Source: Selaginella moellendorffii (Eukaryota; Streptophyta; Lycopodiopsida; Selaginellales; Selaginellaceae). Taken from it: a stretch of DNA of 64,000 nucleotides. The translations under genes and the position numbers were made by a program. Positions 30,132 to 39,528 of this stretch are shown piece after piece. Numbering within the stretch: position 1 is the first letter of the stretch; every line of letters begins with the position of its first letter. The notes beneath the pieces are model-generated. The model was not told the DNA's origin, searched no databases, and worked only from the letters and a program-made list of their open reading frames with translations. The stretch covers positions 1,292,841 to 1,356,840 of the forward strand of contig NW_003314304.1 of assembly GCF_000143415.4 (NCBI RefSeq), given 5' to 3'.

Positions 30132-31744
30132 CCGTGATCGTCTCCACGAGACGAGGTGATGTTTCTAGCCATCACGTAAGCTCTCGAGTTTTGTGGATCC
30201 AGCTCGATCAACCGCTGGGCTGCGAGATAGGCACGGTCTTGGTCACCGTGGAATCGGCTGGCACCAAGAACACACGTCCACTCGAGAACGTCCGCTACAA
30301 AGGGCATGGTTTCGACGAGCTCCACAGCCGAAGCCAAGTGACCAGAGCGGGCAAGCAAGTCGACCACGCAACAGTAGTGTTGTTTCGTGGGAGTGAGACC
30401 AAAATCCGTGACCATGGAGACGAAGTGGCACATTCCATCGTAGAGTTTTCCTCCGTGGTTGCAAACTGGAAGAACTAACGCGAAGGAAACTTGGTCTGGA
30501 AGTTGAGTGAGCCTTTGCAAGTGGAAGACGTGAAGAGCATCGTCAAGGAAGCCATTGTGGTGGTAAGCTGCGACCATTGCACTGTGAAGAACAACGTCGG
30601 GGTCTGGGCTTTCATCAAAGATCTGTCTCGCCTGTTGGATCTTTCCGTGCCGAGCATAAGTGACCAGCATTGTCGTCCATGACACTGTATTCTTGTAGGG
30701 GATTTCAAGCAAGGTTTTCTTGGCATTGTGGATACATCTCGCCTGAGCAAACGCTGCTAGCAAGCAGTTCCATGAGATGGTGTCTCGAACGGGCATTTCC
30801 CGAAACATTTGCTGGGTCTCCTCAAGATATCCGTTTTGAGAGTACGCAGTGAGCATCGAGTTCCAGGAGAGAGCGTTTCTTTCCGGCATAATTTCGAAAA
30901 CTCTTTTGGATTTGGAGACAATGTGATGTAAAACATAGGCATTCAGCATTGAGTTCATGGTGACAAGGTCGCGCTCGGGCATGCTAAAGAAGATAGTCTC
31001 AGCTTTATTAATATGCCCATCTTGGGCAAATGCTGCAATGACGGTGTTCCACGAAGTTATATCTCTTTCGGGCATTTCGTACAGCATTTTTTCTAAATTA
31101 TATTGTAAAAATGACGATGCAAAACAATCTAACATAGAATTGTAAGAAACTATGTTTCTCTGAGGCATATCACAAAAAGCCTTCCATGCTTTGTCCCTAT
31201 GCCCGTTTCGGGCATAGGCTCCTAACAAAGACGTCCACGAGATAACGTCGCGCTCGGGCATCTCAATAAACAGACCATCTAATTGATCCACATTCTGGCA
31301 AAAGGCTGCGAGCATTGAGTTCCAGAGGATCAAATCCCTGAGAGGAGCCTCATCAAACAACCTCTTTGCGTCATCAAGATACCCAGAATGGGCATATGCA
31401 ACGAGCAAAGTTGTCACGACCATCAGAGTTTTAACCGGCAGCGAATCAAAGAAGCCCTTGGCATCCTCAATTTTGTCGTTTCTGGTGTAGACGATGAGCA
31501 TCTGGTAAGAGGTGTGATCACTTACCACTGCCATGGATTCATAGACTGATCTAGCATCACCGACGCTGCCACATCTTCCAAACATGTCGATGAGCCTGTC
31601 ATGCACAAATGCATCGTCACGTCCAAGACAAGATTGGAGACTGGTGTAGATCTTCGTGGCTGCTCTAAGGCTGGAGCATGATTCTATGAGCTCCAAGCAA
31701 GCACTTCTGCTAAAATCCTTCATTCCGCTACAAAGGACTTGCAT
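30128..31744 (-). CDS. PPR protein (S-rich type, partial E end)
   Basis: 538 residues in one exon, from the ATG at 31744. It begins with a cap of the type CLELIESCSSLRAATKIY and FVHDRLIDMFGRCGSVGDA, then runs of FIEMPERDVISWTSLLGAYARNG-like units. It ends HYCCVVDLLARSGHLASA, EWTCVLGASRFHGDQDRAY and IELDPQNSRAYVMA. There is no E+ or DYW. It is the same subfamily as the convergent gene 28167-30131, perhaps an inverted duplicate, with moderate similarity. The final stop overlaps that gene's stop. Confidence 0.9.
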   Translation of the reverse strand: MQVLCSGMKDFSRSACLELIESCSSLRAATKIYTSLQSCLGRDDAFVHDRLIDMFGRCGSVGDARSVYESMAVVSDHTSYQMLIVYTRNDKIEDAKGFFDSLPVKTLMVVTTLLVAYAHSGYLDDAKRLFDEAPLRDLILWNSMLAAFCQNVDQLDGLFIEMPERDVISWTSLLGAYARNGHRDKAWKAFCDMPQRNIVSYNSMLDCFASSFLQYNLEKMLYEMPERDITSWNTVIAAFAQDGHINKAETIFFSMPERDLVTMNSMLNAYVLHHIVSKSKRVFEIMPERNALSWNSMLTAYSQNGYLEETQQMFREMPVRDTISWNCLLAAFAQARCIHNAKKTLLEIPYKNTVSWTTMLVTYARHGKIQQARQIFDESPDPDVVLHSAMVAAYHHNGFLDDALHVFHLQRLTQLPDQVSFALVLPVCNHGGKLYDGMCHFVSMVTDFGLTPTKQHYCCVVDLLARSGHLASAVELVETMPFVADVLEWTCVLGASRFHGDQDRAYLAAQRLIELDPQNSRAYVMARNITSSRGDDHG

Positions 31745-31820
31745 TGAAATGAAACGTCAACTAAAGTCAACTAAATGACCATTATTGACGATTCCATTAA
31801 AAATTGACTTGCATTGGCAG

Positions 31821-33338
31821 TTAATGCATTTTTGCTGCCGCTTTTTGAGCCAGATACAAGCTTGCCAAGCGAGGAGACTCGATTCCTCTTGGCTCAATGA
31901 ATCCTAGAGTCTCATTCCCAGTGCTTCCCAGCGATTGTATCGTGTTTCCAATGGCCCAGTTTGCTGCTTGTGGAGGTTTCACAACTTCCAACACTTTGGT
32001 GTGACAGTTCCACACAACACTAAATCCAGAAGTATAGCCATGATGTTTGTATGGCCTATTGCGCAGGCTGATCGTCCCATTTTCAAACTTCATGCTGTCA
32101 TACAGGATCCCAGTTGCAAAATGAGCGTGAGGCTCCGCGTGTGAGCTCCCATATGCGGTGCTGTTAAAGAAAACATTTGGACCATTTGCTTGGTCCCGGG
32201 TCATGTAGCTGAACTGGGAGCTTCCTCCTTGGATGACGCTGTTCTTGACGAGGATCTGGGAGCCTGGAAAGGCAATGGCGAGATCAGCAAATTTTGGACC
32301 TTTCATCGGGCCCGGAATAGTCCGGATGAGATTCAAGCCCTCGACTGTGATCCTCTTTCCAGTGACAGTCATGGTATCGCCTCCAAAGTCGACAGCCACG
32401 ACATTTCTCACCCAAGAGTCCTCCACCTGAGCGATGTTGAGAAAGGTGCCACGGCCGACAGGGAGAACTTTGTCCTGGACAGCCTTGAAGTTCTCGAGAC
32501 CGACGTGGGATACTCGTCCAGAGATCTCCACCTTGACCAAATAAGCCGGCTGTGACGAGCTCAGGTACCTGAGATCAACACGAAATGGAACCGGGATGTC
32601 GAGAAACACCATGTTCTTTTCGCCGTTAACTCTGGAAACTCTGCGCTCGATGGAAGTAACCGCAAAGTTTCCCCATCTCTCGCTCATATTCATCATCTGG
32701 ATCCACCTGGAAGTCATCGGCCAGACGATCGAGACGAGATCGCCGGGTTTGAATCCACAAGACGAGTCGAGCTTCACATAGTTAGAACCGGAGGGAACAG
32801 TCTCGACAATAGCAGCTCTGTGACCAACCTCTGTGATGGTTTGCTGTGGACTCTCGACTGAGAACAAAGCGTGGACGTCCATGCCATCCTCGGCTATGGA
32901 AACATTTGCGTGGAGGATGGTTTCGCTACTGCTGCTCCCGGTGATGAGAATTCCACTGGTGTTGATGGTGAAGTGGTGGCCTCGAACGTCGAAATTTCCA
33001 CTTGAGAGCTGGATTGCTCCCCGGAAACCTGTGCAGGGATCGAGTGGCAAGGAGGAGAGCTCGTTGATGGCATGCTGGATGGATTCACCGTCGCTCTTGT
33101 TGGTGTCTTTACAGTTGCGAGCAGGATAGAGGACAACTTTCACTGGTACCTCTGGCAGTTTGGCATCTCTTCCCAAGTATCCCACCGACGAAAAATCCAT
33201 GATCGTGTCACCTGCATTGGTGGGTTTGTAGACGAGTTTGCTGGTGTTGGCGTCAAGAGATACCCAGTAGATTGGAACGCCTTGAGTTACATGTAGGCAA
33301 GAAAATATTGCGATCATGAAGAGCACAGAAAGAGCCAT
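31821..33338 (-). CDS. Secreted beta-helix (pectate-lyase-like fold) protein, paralogue 1
   Basis: 505 residues in one exon from the ATG at 33338. The frame stays open for another 106 codons upstream, but paralogues and the signal peptide (MALSVLFMIAIFSC) place the start here. The region near residues 25-130 (DFSSVGYLGRDAKLP, SDGESIQHAINELSSLP, GAIQLSSGNFDVRGHHFTI) is typical of right-handed parallel beta-helix proteins of the pectate_lyase_3 type. Later come PAYLVKVEISGRVSHVGLEN, EDSWVRNVVAVDFGGDTM and HAHFATGILYD. Activity is not known. Polysaccharide or cell-wall binding or cleavage is plausible. The first hundred residues resemble paralogue 3 and the rest resemble paralogue 2, suggesting gene conversion. 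Confidence 0.85.
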   Translation of the reverse strand: MALSVLFMIAIFSCLHVTQGVPIYWVSLDANTSKLVYKPTNAGDTIMDFSSVGYLGRDAKLPEVPVKVVLYPARNCKDTNKSDGESIQHAINELSSLPLDPCTGFRGAIQLSSGNFDVRGHHFTINTSGILITGSSSSETILHANVSIAEDGMDVHALFSVESPQQTITEVGHRAAIVETVPSGSNYVKLDSSCGFKPGDLVSIVWPMTSRWIQMMNMSERWGNFAVTSIERRVSRVNGEKNMVFLDIPVPFRVDLRYLSSSQPAYLVKVEISGRVSHVGLENFKAVQDKVLPVGRGTFLNIAQVEDSWVRNVVAVDFGGDTMTVTGKRITVEGLNLIRTIPGPMKGPKFADLAIAFPGSQILVKNSVIQGGSSQFSYMTRDQANGPNVFFNSTAYGSSHAEPHAHFATGILYDSMKFENGTISLRNRPYKHHGYTSGFSVVWNCHTKVLEVVKPPQAANWAIGNTIQSLGSTGNETLGFIEPRGIESPRLASLYLAQKAAAKMH

Positions 33339-33534
33339 TTTTGCTCGAGCTTCCCTGATTTTTTCTCTTTGATTCATAGTTCGTACAGGAAATGATATAG
33401 TCACTCTTGCTTTGGACTTTAGCCTGGAACTAATGACAACGTCATGTCTGATGAAAAGATCGAGACAAAATGCAGGCCAAGTGAGAAAGACTTTTAACTT
33501 AACCATCATTTTCAAAGTGATGAAACCTCGTCGT

Positions 33535-33705
33535 ACATGTGGAATAATTTTCCTCTTGGAGATTCTGGAAATGGATTGTGTCGTGGAATGCTCTGGACCA
33601 AACTGGCAATTGAAAAGGCTTAATCTTGGGCAAATGCTGCAATGACGGTGTTCCATGATGTTCTATCCTGTTCGGGCATTTTGTAAACCATTACTTCTAA
33701 ATAGA
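33535..33705 (-). pseudogene. DYW and PPR relics
   Basis: Two fragments lie just upstream of beta-helix paralogue 1. 33595-33535 (minus) translates to ISRISKRKII followed by HVRRGF, the end of a DYW domain. It matches the DYW fragment upstream of paralogue 3 (ISRISKRKIILCD, 41311). 33705-33615 (minus) reads YKMPEQDRTSWNTVIAAFA, nearly the same as the PPR unit YEMPERDITSWNTVIAAFA in the gene at 30128-31744. The forward bases AATGCTGCAATGACGGTGTTCC style are shared. Neither fragment is coding any more. Confidence 0.75.
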
Positions 33706-33809
33706 GGACGAATCATGGCATCTCGCGAGGTCCAGAAAAGAAATCTTGATTAATAATCTGATTATTAGCTGAAGGCTATAAACACGATCACTAACACCAG
33801 CTATTTACT

Positions 33810-33889
33810 ATTAGTAATGGGATTCAAACCCATGCCCTTGCAGACTAGTACCTGAAACTAGAGGCTTAGATCAACTCGAAATTGTACAA
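33810..33889 (-). pseudogene. tRNA-Leu(CAG)-like relic
   Basis: The minus strand shows a worn leucine-tRNA layout. The D-arm text is TCGAGTTGATCTAAGCC (compare the usual CCGAGTGGTCTAAGGC). The anticodon stem-loop is CTAGT-TTCAGGT-ACTAG with anticodon CAG. A long variable arm follows, and the T arm is ATGGG-TTTGAAT-CCCAT with perfect pairing. The acceptor ends (TTGTACA and TACTAAT) do not pair, and the D stem is damaged. It is a decayed tRNA gene or a tRNA-derived repeat rather than a working tRNA. Confidence 0.55.
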
Positions 33890-36800
33890 ATGCATTTTCA
33901 CATCCAAGGTTTATCATTGTTAGCACTTGATTGAAACCAATTTCTTTGTAAACTGACTATGCCTACAGTGGATAAAGTGTAAGAAAACCAACTATGTCTA
34001 CTATGGACAGTGATTATTGAACATTTTATTTGATCTAATTGAATTATAAATTTATCATTTGGTAAATTGATTAATCAATTCATGAGCTTATATTCATGAG
34101 TTGATTTATCACTTCATGATGTTTCTGGGTTGCCTATATTTAAAATTTTGAACTAAATATAGTTATTAATATATCTAGCTATTTTTCTTATTTTAAAATT
34201 AACTAATATCAATATCAAGTATTGAACCTTAATTCTACTGTAAAAACCTAAATAAAACCACTTATTCATAGGGGTTTAAATATAAAGGGAAAGGGTTTAT
34301 AGAAAAAAATTAATCTTTTCTAATGCATTGTGCAGAAATGACAATCTAATGGACAGTCTAGATATTATAGCATCGTTGCTTGATACTCACTTGGAATTTA
34401 AAATTGAAAAAGAGAATTCAAAGCTCAGATAGGCTAAAAATATTTGGAAGATTTTGCATGATCAATGAGTTCCTTCCACTTCCATGACTAATATCCAGCT
34501 GCATCACAACAAAAGAAGACTATGAACTTGAAAGTCAAATTAAAAGATATTTAGGGTTAAGTGTATTAATTTTAAATAGTATTGGGTTGAGTTACGATAC
34601 TTGAGGTTAAATGTTCTTAAATTTGAATAGTGACCTCTTAAGAAGTATAAATTTAAGAATTTACACTACTAAGATGTGAATGCAACCTATAAAAGCCTTA
34701 AGGAAAGAATACTAGCCAGAAAAAAAAGCACCATAAAGCAAGATATTTATATGAAATGTTACAAGCCTTAAACCAACTCCTCTCTACACTCTAAATATTA
34801 AACACAACATCCCAGCCACAAATGCTTAATTGCAAGTCACTTTAAGCATTATTAAAGATCCTTTCACACCACCTAACCACCTCACCTCCAAACCTTATAC
34901 CATGAGTTTTTTTGTTTCCTAACATTAAATAACACAACTATATCACTCTATAGCCATCTTGGATGTAATGTTTATTACATTCTACACACCTATTTGATGT
35001 TATCTTTTGCATGCCTAAAGGTTGAAGTCTTGCTTTACTTCTTCAGCCCTTTATAGAACCTTCACCATCATACTTGGAAACTTAACCAAAGTGAAGTAGT
35101 TGGTCTAATAATTCTCCAGTATTTTAAACTCTATGATTTATAATAAATTCACCAATAAACTATTATGATCAATCAACTATTGAATTGATGAAACAAATCA
35201 TCAATTATCAAAGCATTCATTGATCAATTAAATCATGAACTGATCAATCAACTCATGATTTGATCAATTTATAATTCAATTTAACTATAATTGATCAATA
35301 ATCAAGCACACTTTTTCCACTATAGCCTTCTTTACTGGATAATTCAGCAAGATGGCTTGGTGTTGCAAAATGTTTAAGAGTGTGTTCATTCACACATTGG
35401 CAATTTCATTTTTAGACAGCTGAATTTCTTATTGAAAAGCTGATAGATAACACTTGAATCAGTTGTAACTTATCATGTCATGATACAAGCCTGCCAAGAA
35501 TTGCGGGACTTGTTTGGGTTGGGCAGAATTAGGTACCCAGGCGAAAAATGGGCCCCTTGCCCTAGTGGGCTTGCAAGAGTTTTGTAAACTCTAGAACCAA
35601 GATGGAGATCTTAGTACAAACAAAGCAAGTGAAGATTGAAAGGCTTCGGAATGCACTTCTTGCTTGCTGTGGAACTATGGATACAATCCTTCAGGAGGAG
35701 GAAGAGGAAGAGGCGGAATCCAGCCGGCACTCTTCGGCAGACGAGAGCTCCGATGACGAGGTACGAATGGTGCTTAATACCAGTGGATTCTTTTGCACAG
35801 GAGAACCACTACGCAAGTTTTGCTCAATGCTCAGTGCTTGGGCCCTGGGGCTGAGCTAGAAGTGAGAAAGTTGTGGATCTCTGCTTGTGAGCATTTGTTT
35901 TGAACAGCAACAACAACTGACCAGTTGTTTTGAAGTGCAAAGAACAATGTCCCTTCATTGTATGCAACAGTTTGTTTTAGAAATTCATCACATCTGGCAA
36001 ATGCATAGTTTAACTACAAGACTTCACAATTGTATCTTTCACCAACCAATCCACTCTAATCTTCATAGGTATTACTTTATTCTCTTCTTTTCCTTCTGTT
36101 GAATCACTTTTAGTTCTTGTTCAACAACAAAAGCATTTGTAGATTGTGGTGGCTTCTTCACATCTTGCCCAGAAACATCTTATAATGATGGCACAACACG
36201 CTGGACAATGGCCTTCCTCATGCCTCAAGTCTTATGCTAAACCTCCCAAGGTTGTGATCTTGTGAGAGAAATGATACCAATCAAATTAATTGCTATGGCA
36301 AGTTTCACCTGCGGAAGTATCTCCACAGTTATAAGTACCATTGGCTGCTTGGATAAAAAATGTCAATGGGGAACTCTAGATGTGTGATTGGCTTGGATTG
36401 GTCTTTAGAGTTTAGTTCTGTTAGGTTGATTTTATGTATACTGTTCTAGAAGGAATAGGCCAGATTACTTGACATATGAGAAAAAATTGGTATGTAAGGA
36501 TATGTCAATATGGTCATTACCCTTAATTTATTAACTTAAGTTTTGAAGAATTTTCGTAAGTTTAAAACTTAACCCCCTGTTTACCTTAAAGTGTTTTGAT
36601 TCATACTTTAACAAACCCTTGTTGAATCAAGTCTCCCCCTCTAACTCCCATCTTTCAAGCTCCAAAGCCCCACAATTCATGTGGGATTTTGATTGGTCCC
36701 AGAATTTTTCACAAGTTTTCGCAGAATTTCTCGTGGCACAGTGCAAAGATCCTTCATGGGTCATCAAGCACTAGAAGAACATTTAGGTGTGAGATTGGAA

Positions 36801-37422
36801 CCACGATAGAGAGCCAAAAACAGATCTAGCGACTGGTGGAGGTCAATTTGAATGAGAGATCCCTTGATCTAGAGCTGATTGAAGCATGCTGAGTAAGAGA
36901 GAGTTGGATAGGTTGAGATCAAGTGGCAGTGCTAGATTTGCGCACTATCTTGCGTGATTAGCAGCCCAAATCTCCTTGCAGCAATCAAAGAGCTCTTAAT
37001 GGAATAATGGCAAGTTAAGTGACTTAACTTCTGTAGCTTCCTAAAATTTAAGGGTAAAGGTAAATATAAGGGATATACATAAGCATTGATACATAGCTTA
37101 AAGGTTTATGTGAAACCAAATTACTTAAACAATCACTTTTAACTTTAAGGGTAAGGGTCAGTGCAAAAAAGCCCTAATACCAAAGTAATATTATACTCAT
37201 AGTTAGGCATACAATGGTCCAAATGTAGGTAGAGGGTTTGGCACTGGATGATAACCAAAACTTATCATCCAAAATTGTACTGAAAATATTGGACCAAAGA
37301 AGCATGCTTTCCATTGTGAACAACCTTATTAAGGAATTTGAAGTGATTTTTTGTTTTGACTAGTTTGATTTGATGTGGAAGTATTTTTTTAAATAACAAA
37401 ACTTTACAGTGGAACATTTTTG
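33890..37422. other. AT-rich gap between beta-helix genes, no solid gene
   Basis: The gap is mostly 65-75% AT with worn, repeat-like text. 33960-34130 and 35165-35345 look like an imperfect inverted repeat about 1 kb apart (TGATCAAT and TTTATAATTCAATT blocks in opposite orientation), perhaps a fold-back or MITE-like element. 35470-35870 is a GC-richer island with one small frame. 36100-37420 shows nothing recognisable apart from decayed repeat-like text. Confidence 0.45.
35602..35859 (+). CDS. Small hypothetical ORF or captured exon with acidic tract
   Basis: An 85-codon frame starts at an ATG in a GC-richer island. It has a Glu-rich run (seven Glu near residues 32-39) followed by Ser/Asp-rich text (SSADESSDDE). 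A good splice donor (GAG/GTACGA) follows at about 35760, so this could be the first exon of a gene fragment caught in repeats. I do not recognise it and see no clear partner exon. It may not be a gene. Confidence 0.2.
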   Translation: MEILVQTKQVKIERLRNALLACCGTMDTILQEEEEEEAESSRHSSADESSDDEVRMVLNTSGFFCTGEPLRKFCSMLSAWALGLS

Positions 37423-38958
37423 TTAGTTCTCATATTTTTGTTCAGAAGTTTCAATTTTTGCAGCTGCTTTTTGGGCCAAATACAGACTTGCCAAGCGATG
37501 AGACTCAATTCCTCTTGGCTCGATAAATCCTGGAGTCTCATCCCCAATGCTTCCCAGAGATTGAGTGGTGCCTCCAATGGCCCAGTTTGCTGCTTGTGGA
37601 GGTTTCACAACTTCCAACACCTTGGTGTGACAGTTCCACACAACACTATATCCAGAAGTGTAGCCGTGATCCTTGTATGGCCTGTTGATCAAGCTGATTG
37701 TCCCACTCTCAAACTTCATGTTATCATATAAGATCCCAGTTGCAAAGTGAGCGTGAGGCTCCGCAGGTGCGCTCCCATATCCAGTGCTGTTGAAGAAAAC
37801 GTTTGGACCATTCGCTTGATCGCGGGTCATGTAGATGAACTGAGTGCTTCCTCCTTCGATGATGCTGTTCTTGACGAGGATCTGGGAGCCTGGAAAGGCA
37901 ATGGCGAGATCAGCTGGTTTTGGACCATGCCTCGGGCCTGGAAGCGTCCGGATGAGATTCAAGCCCTCGACTGTGATCCTCTTTCCAGTGACAGTCATGG
38001 TATCTCCTCCAAAGTCGACAGCCACAACATTTCTCACCCAAGAGTCCTCCACCTGCGCGAGGCTGAGAAAGCTGCCACGACCGTAAGGGGGAACTTTGTC
38101 CTGGACAGCCTTAAAGTTCTCGAGACCGACTTGGGATACTCGTCCAGAGATCTCCACCTTGACCAAGTACGCCGGTTGTGACGAGCTCAGGTACTCTAGA
38201 TCAACACGAAATGGAACCGGGACGTCGAGAAATACCGTGTTTTTCTCGGCGTCAACCCTGATAACTCTGCGCTCGATGGACGTTTCCGCATAGTTCCCCC
38301 ATCTCTCGCTCATCTTCATCATCTGGATCCACTTGGAAGTCATCGGCCAGACGATCGAGACGAGATCGCCGGGTTTGAGTCCACTAGACGAGTCGAGCTT
38401 CACGTACCTAGAACCGGAAGGAACAGTCTCGACTATAGCAGCTCTGTGACCAACCTCTGAGATAGTCTGCTGTGGACTCTCGACCGAGAACAAAGCGTAG
38501 ACGTGCATGCCATCCTCGGCTATGGAGACATTTGCGTGGAGGATGGTTTCGCTACTGCTGCTGCCGGTGATGAGAATTCCACTCGCGTTGATGGTAAAGT
38601 GGTGGCCTCGAACGTCAAAAACTCCACTTGAGAGCTGGATTGCTCCTCGGAAGCCTGTGGAGGGATCGAGTGGCAAGGAGGAGACCTCGTCGATGGCTTG
38701 CTGGATGGCATCGCCATCGCTTTTGCTGCTGCCACCAGATCGAACGGGATAGAGAGTTCTTCTCACAGGCACGTTATCTGGGAGAGTTGCATCGCTGCCC
38801 AAGTATCCCACCGCTGAAAAATCCATGATAGTATCGCCTGCGCTGGTGGATTTGTAAACGAGCTTGTTGCCATTGTCACTGTCCAATGACACCCAATATG
38901 TGGGGGCACAAAAAACTGTAACACAACCAAAAACTAAAGTGAGCAAAAGAGTAAGCAT
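37423..38958 (-). CDS. Secreted beta-helix (pectate-lyase-like fold) protein, paralogue 2
   Basis: 511 residues in one exon from the ATG at 38958. A signal peptide (MLTLLLTLVFGCVTVFCA) is followed by PTYWVSLDSDNGNKL. The beta-helix entry region reads DFSAVGYLGSDATLPDNVPV, SDGDAIQQAIDEVSSLP and GAIQLSSGVFDVRGHHFTI. Downstream it is very close to paralogue 1 (GSSSSETILHANVSIAEDGM, PQQTISEVGHRAAIVETVPS). The tail adds a short polar end (SEQKYEN). A TATA box (TATAAAA on the minus strand, 39011-39005) lies about 47 bp before the ATG. The intronless form and scattered distribution of the fold are compatible with old horizontal transfer from bacteria or fungi, which I cannot test here. Confidence 0.85.
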   Translation of the reverse strand: MLTLLLTLVFGCVTVFCAPTYWVSLDSDNGNKLVYKSTSAGDTIMDFSAVGYLGSDATLPDNVPVRRTLYPVRSGGSSKSDGDAIQQAIDEVSSLPLDPSTGFRGAIQLSSGVFDVRGHHFTINASGILITGSSSSETILHANVSIAEDGMHVYALFSVESPQQTISEVGHRAAIVETVPSGSRYVKLDSSSGLKPGDLVSIVWPMTSKWIQMMKMSERWGNYAETSIERRVIRVDAEKNTVFLDVPVPFRVDLEYLSSSQPAYLVKVEISGRVSQVGLENFKAVQDKVPPYGRGSFLSLAQVEDSWVRNVVAVDFGGDTMTVTGKRITVEGLNLIRTLPGPRHGPKPADLAIAFPGSQILVKNSIIEGGSTQFIYMTRDQANGPNVFFNSTGYGSAPAEPHAHFATGILYDNMKFESGTISLINRPYKDHGYTSGYSVVWNCHTKVLEVVKPPQAANWAIGGTTQSLGSIGDETPGFIEPRGIESHRLASLYLAQKAAAKIETSEQKYEN

Positions 38959-39528
38959 GCTTGAGAGATTATATACTGCTCTAAACTATCAAAATCAGCC
39001 TACATTTTATAGTGGAAAACCACGACAAAATGTTATAAGAGAGTTTAATACGGCATGGCAAAGGTTGGAGAAAGAACATTTTCATTCTTTCAGGACAAAT
39101 TCAAGAGGATTCGAATCGATATCTGGAAACACCGTGAATCTTATACGTTGACCGGTCTTTGGCCGCGCAGATACATTGTCCTATCCTGGAATTATAAACC
39201 CTTCTACCGCATGTAAATAATTTCACATCTTGATTTGCATTGCTTCCTTGATTTTCCCATATGAAACTTTGGCCTTGTTCCTGTTACCAAAGAAGAGGAA
39301 GATTGCACTGAGAAGAATATGGACTTCGTGTCTGATTTTTTACACTGTCACTACAAATTTCTGACACTTACGCTTCCAATTATCTGGCGTTTATGTGGTT
39401 TTGCAAACCAACTCGGCATGCAAACGAGGTGTCCTAGAAACGTTTTTGTGTTGCTTATTCATCCTAGACATATGTTGAAAGTTTCAAAGGGTATATCCAT
39501 AAATTTGACGTGTATTGACTTTCTTTGC
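38959..39528. promoter_or_regulatory. Intergenic between beta-helix paralogues 2 and 3
   Basis: Holds the promoter of paralogue 2 (minus-strand TATAAAA at 39005-39011) and the 3' flank of paralogue 3. Nothing else is recognisable. A 215-codon plus-strand frame at 39319-39966 mostly runs antisense to paralogue 3 and is a shadow. Confidence 0.5.

Noticed and set aside
33339-33656. N-terminal extension of beta-helix paralogue 1 (106 codons)
   Set aside because: It encodes DYW relic sequence and an off-frame PPR relic. The signal peptide and both paralogues fix the start at 33338.
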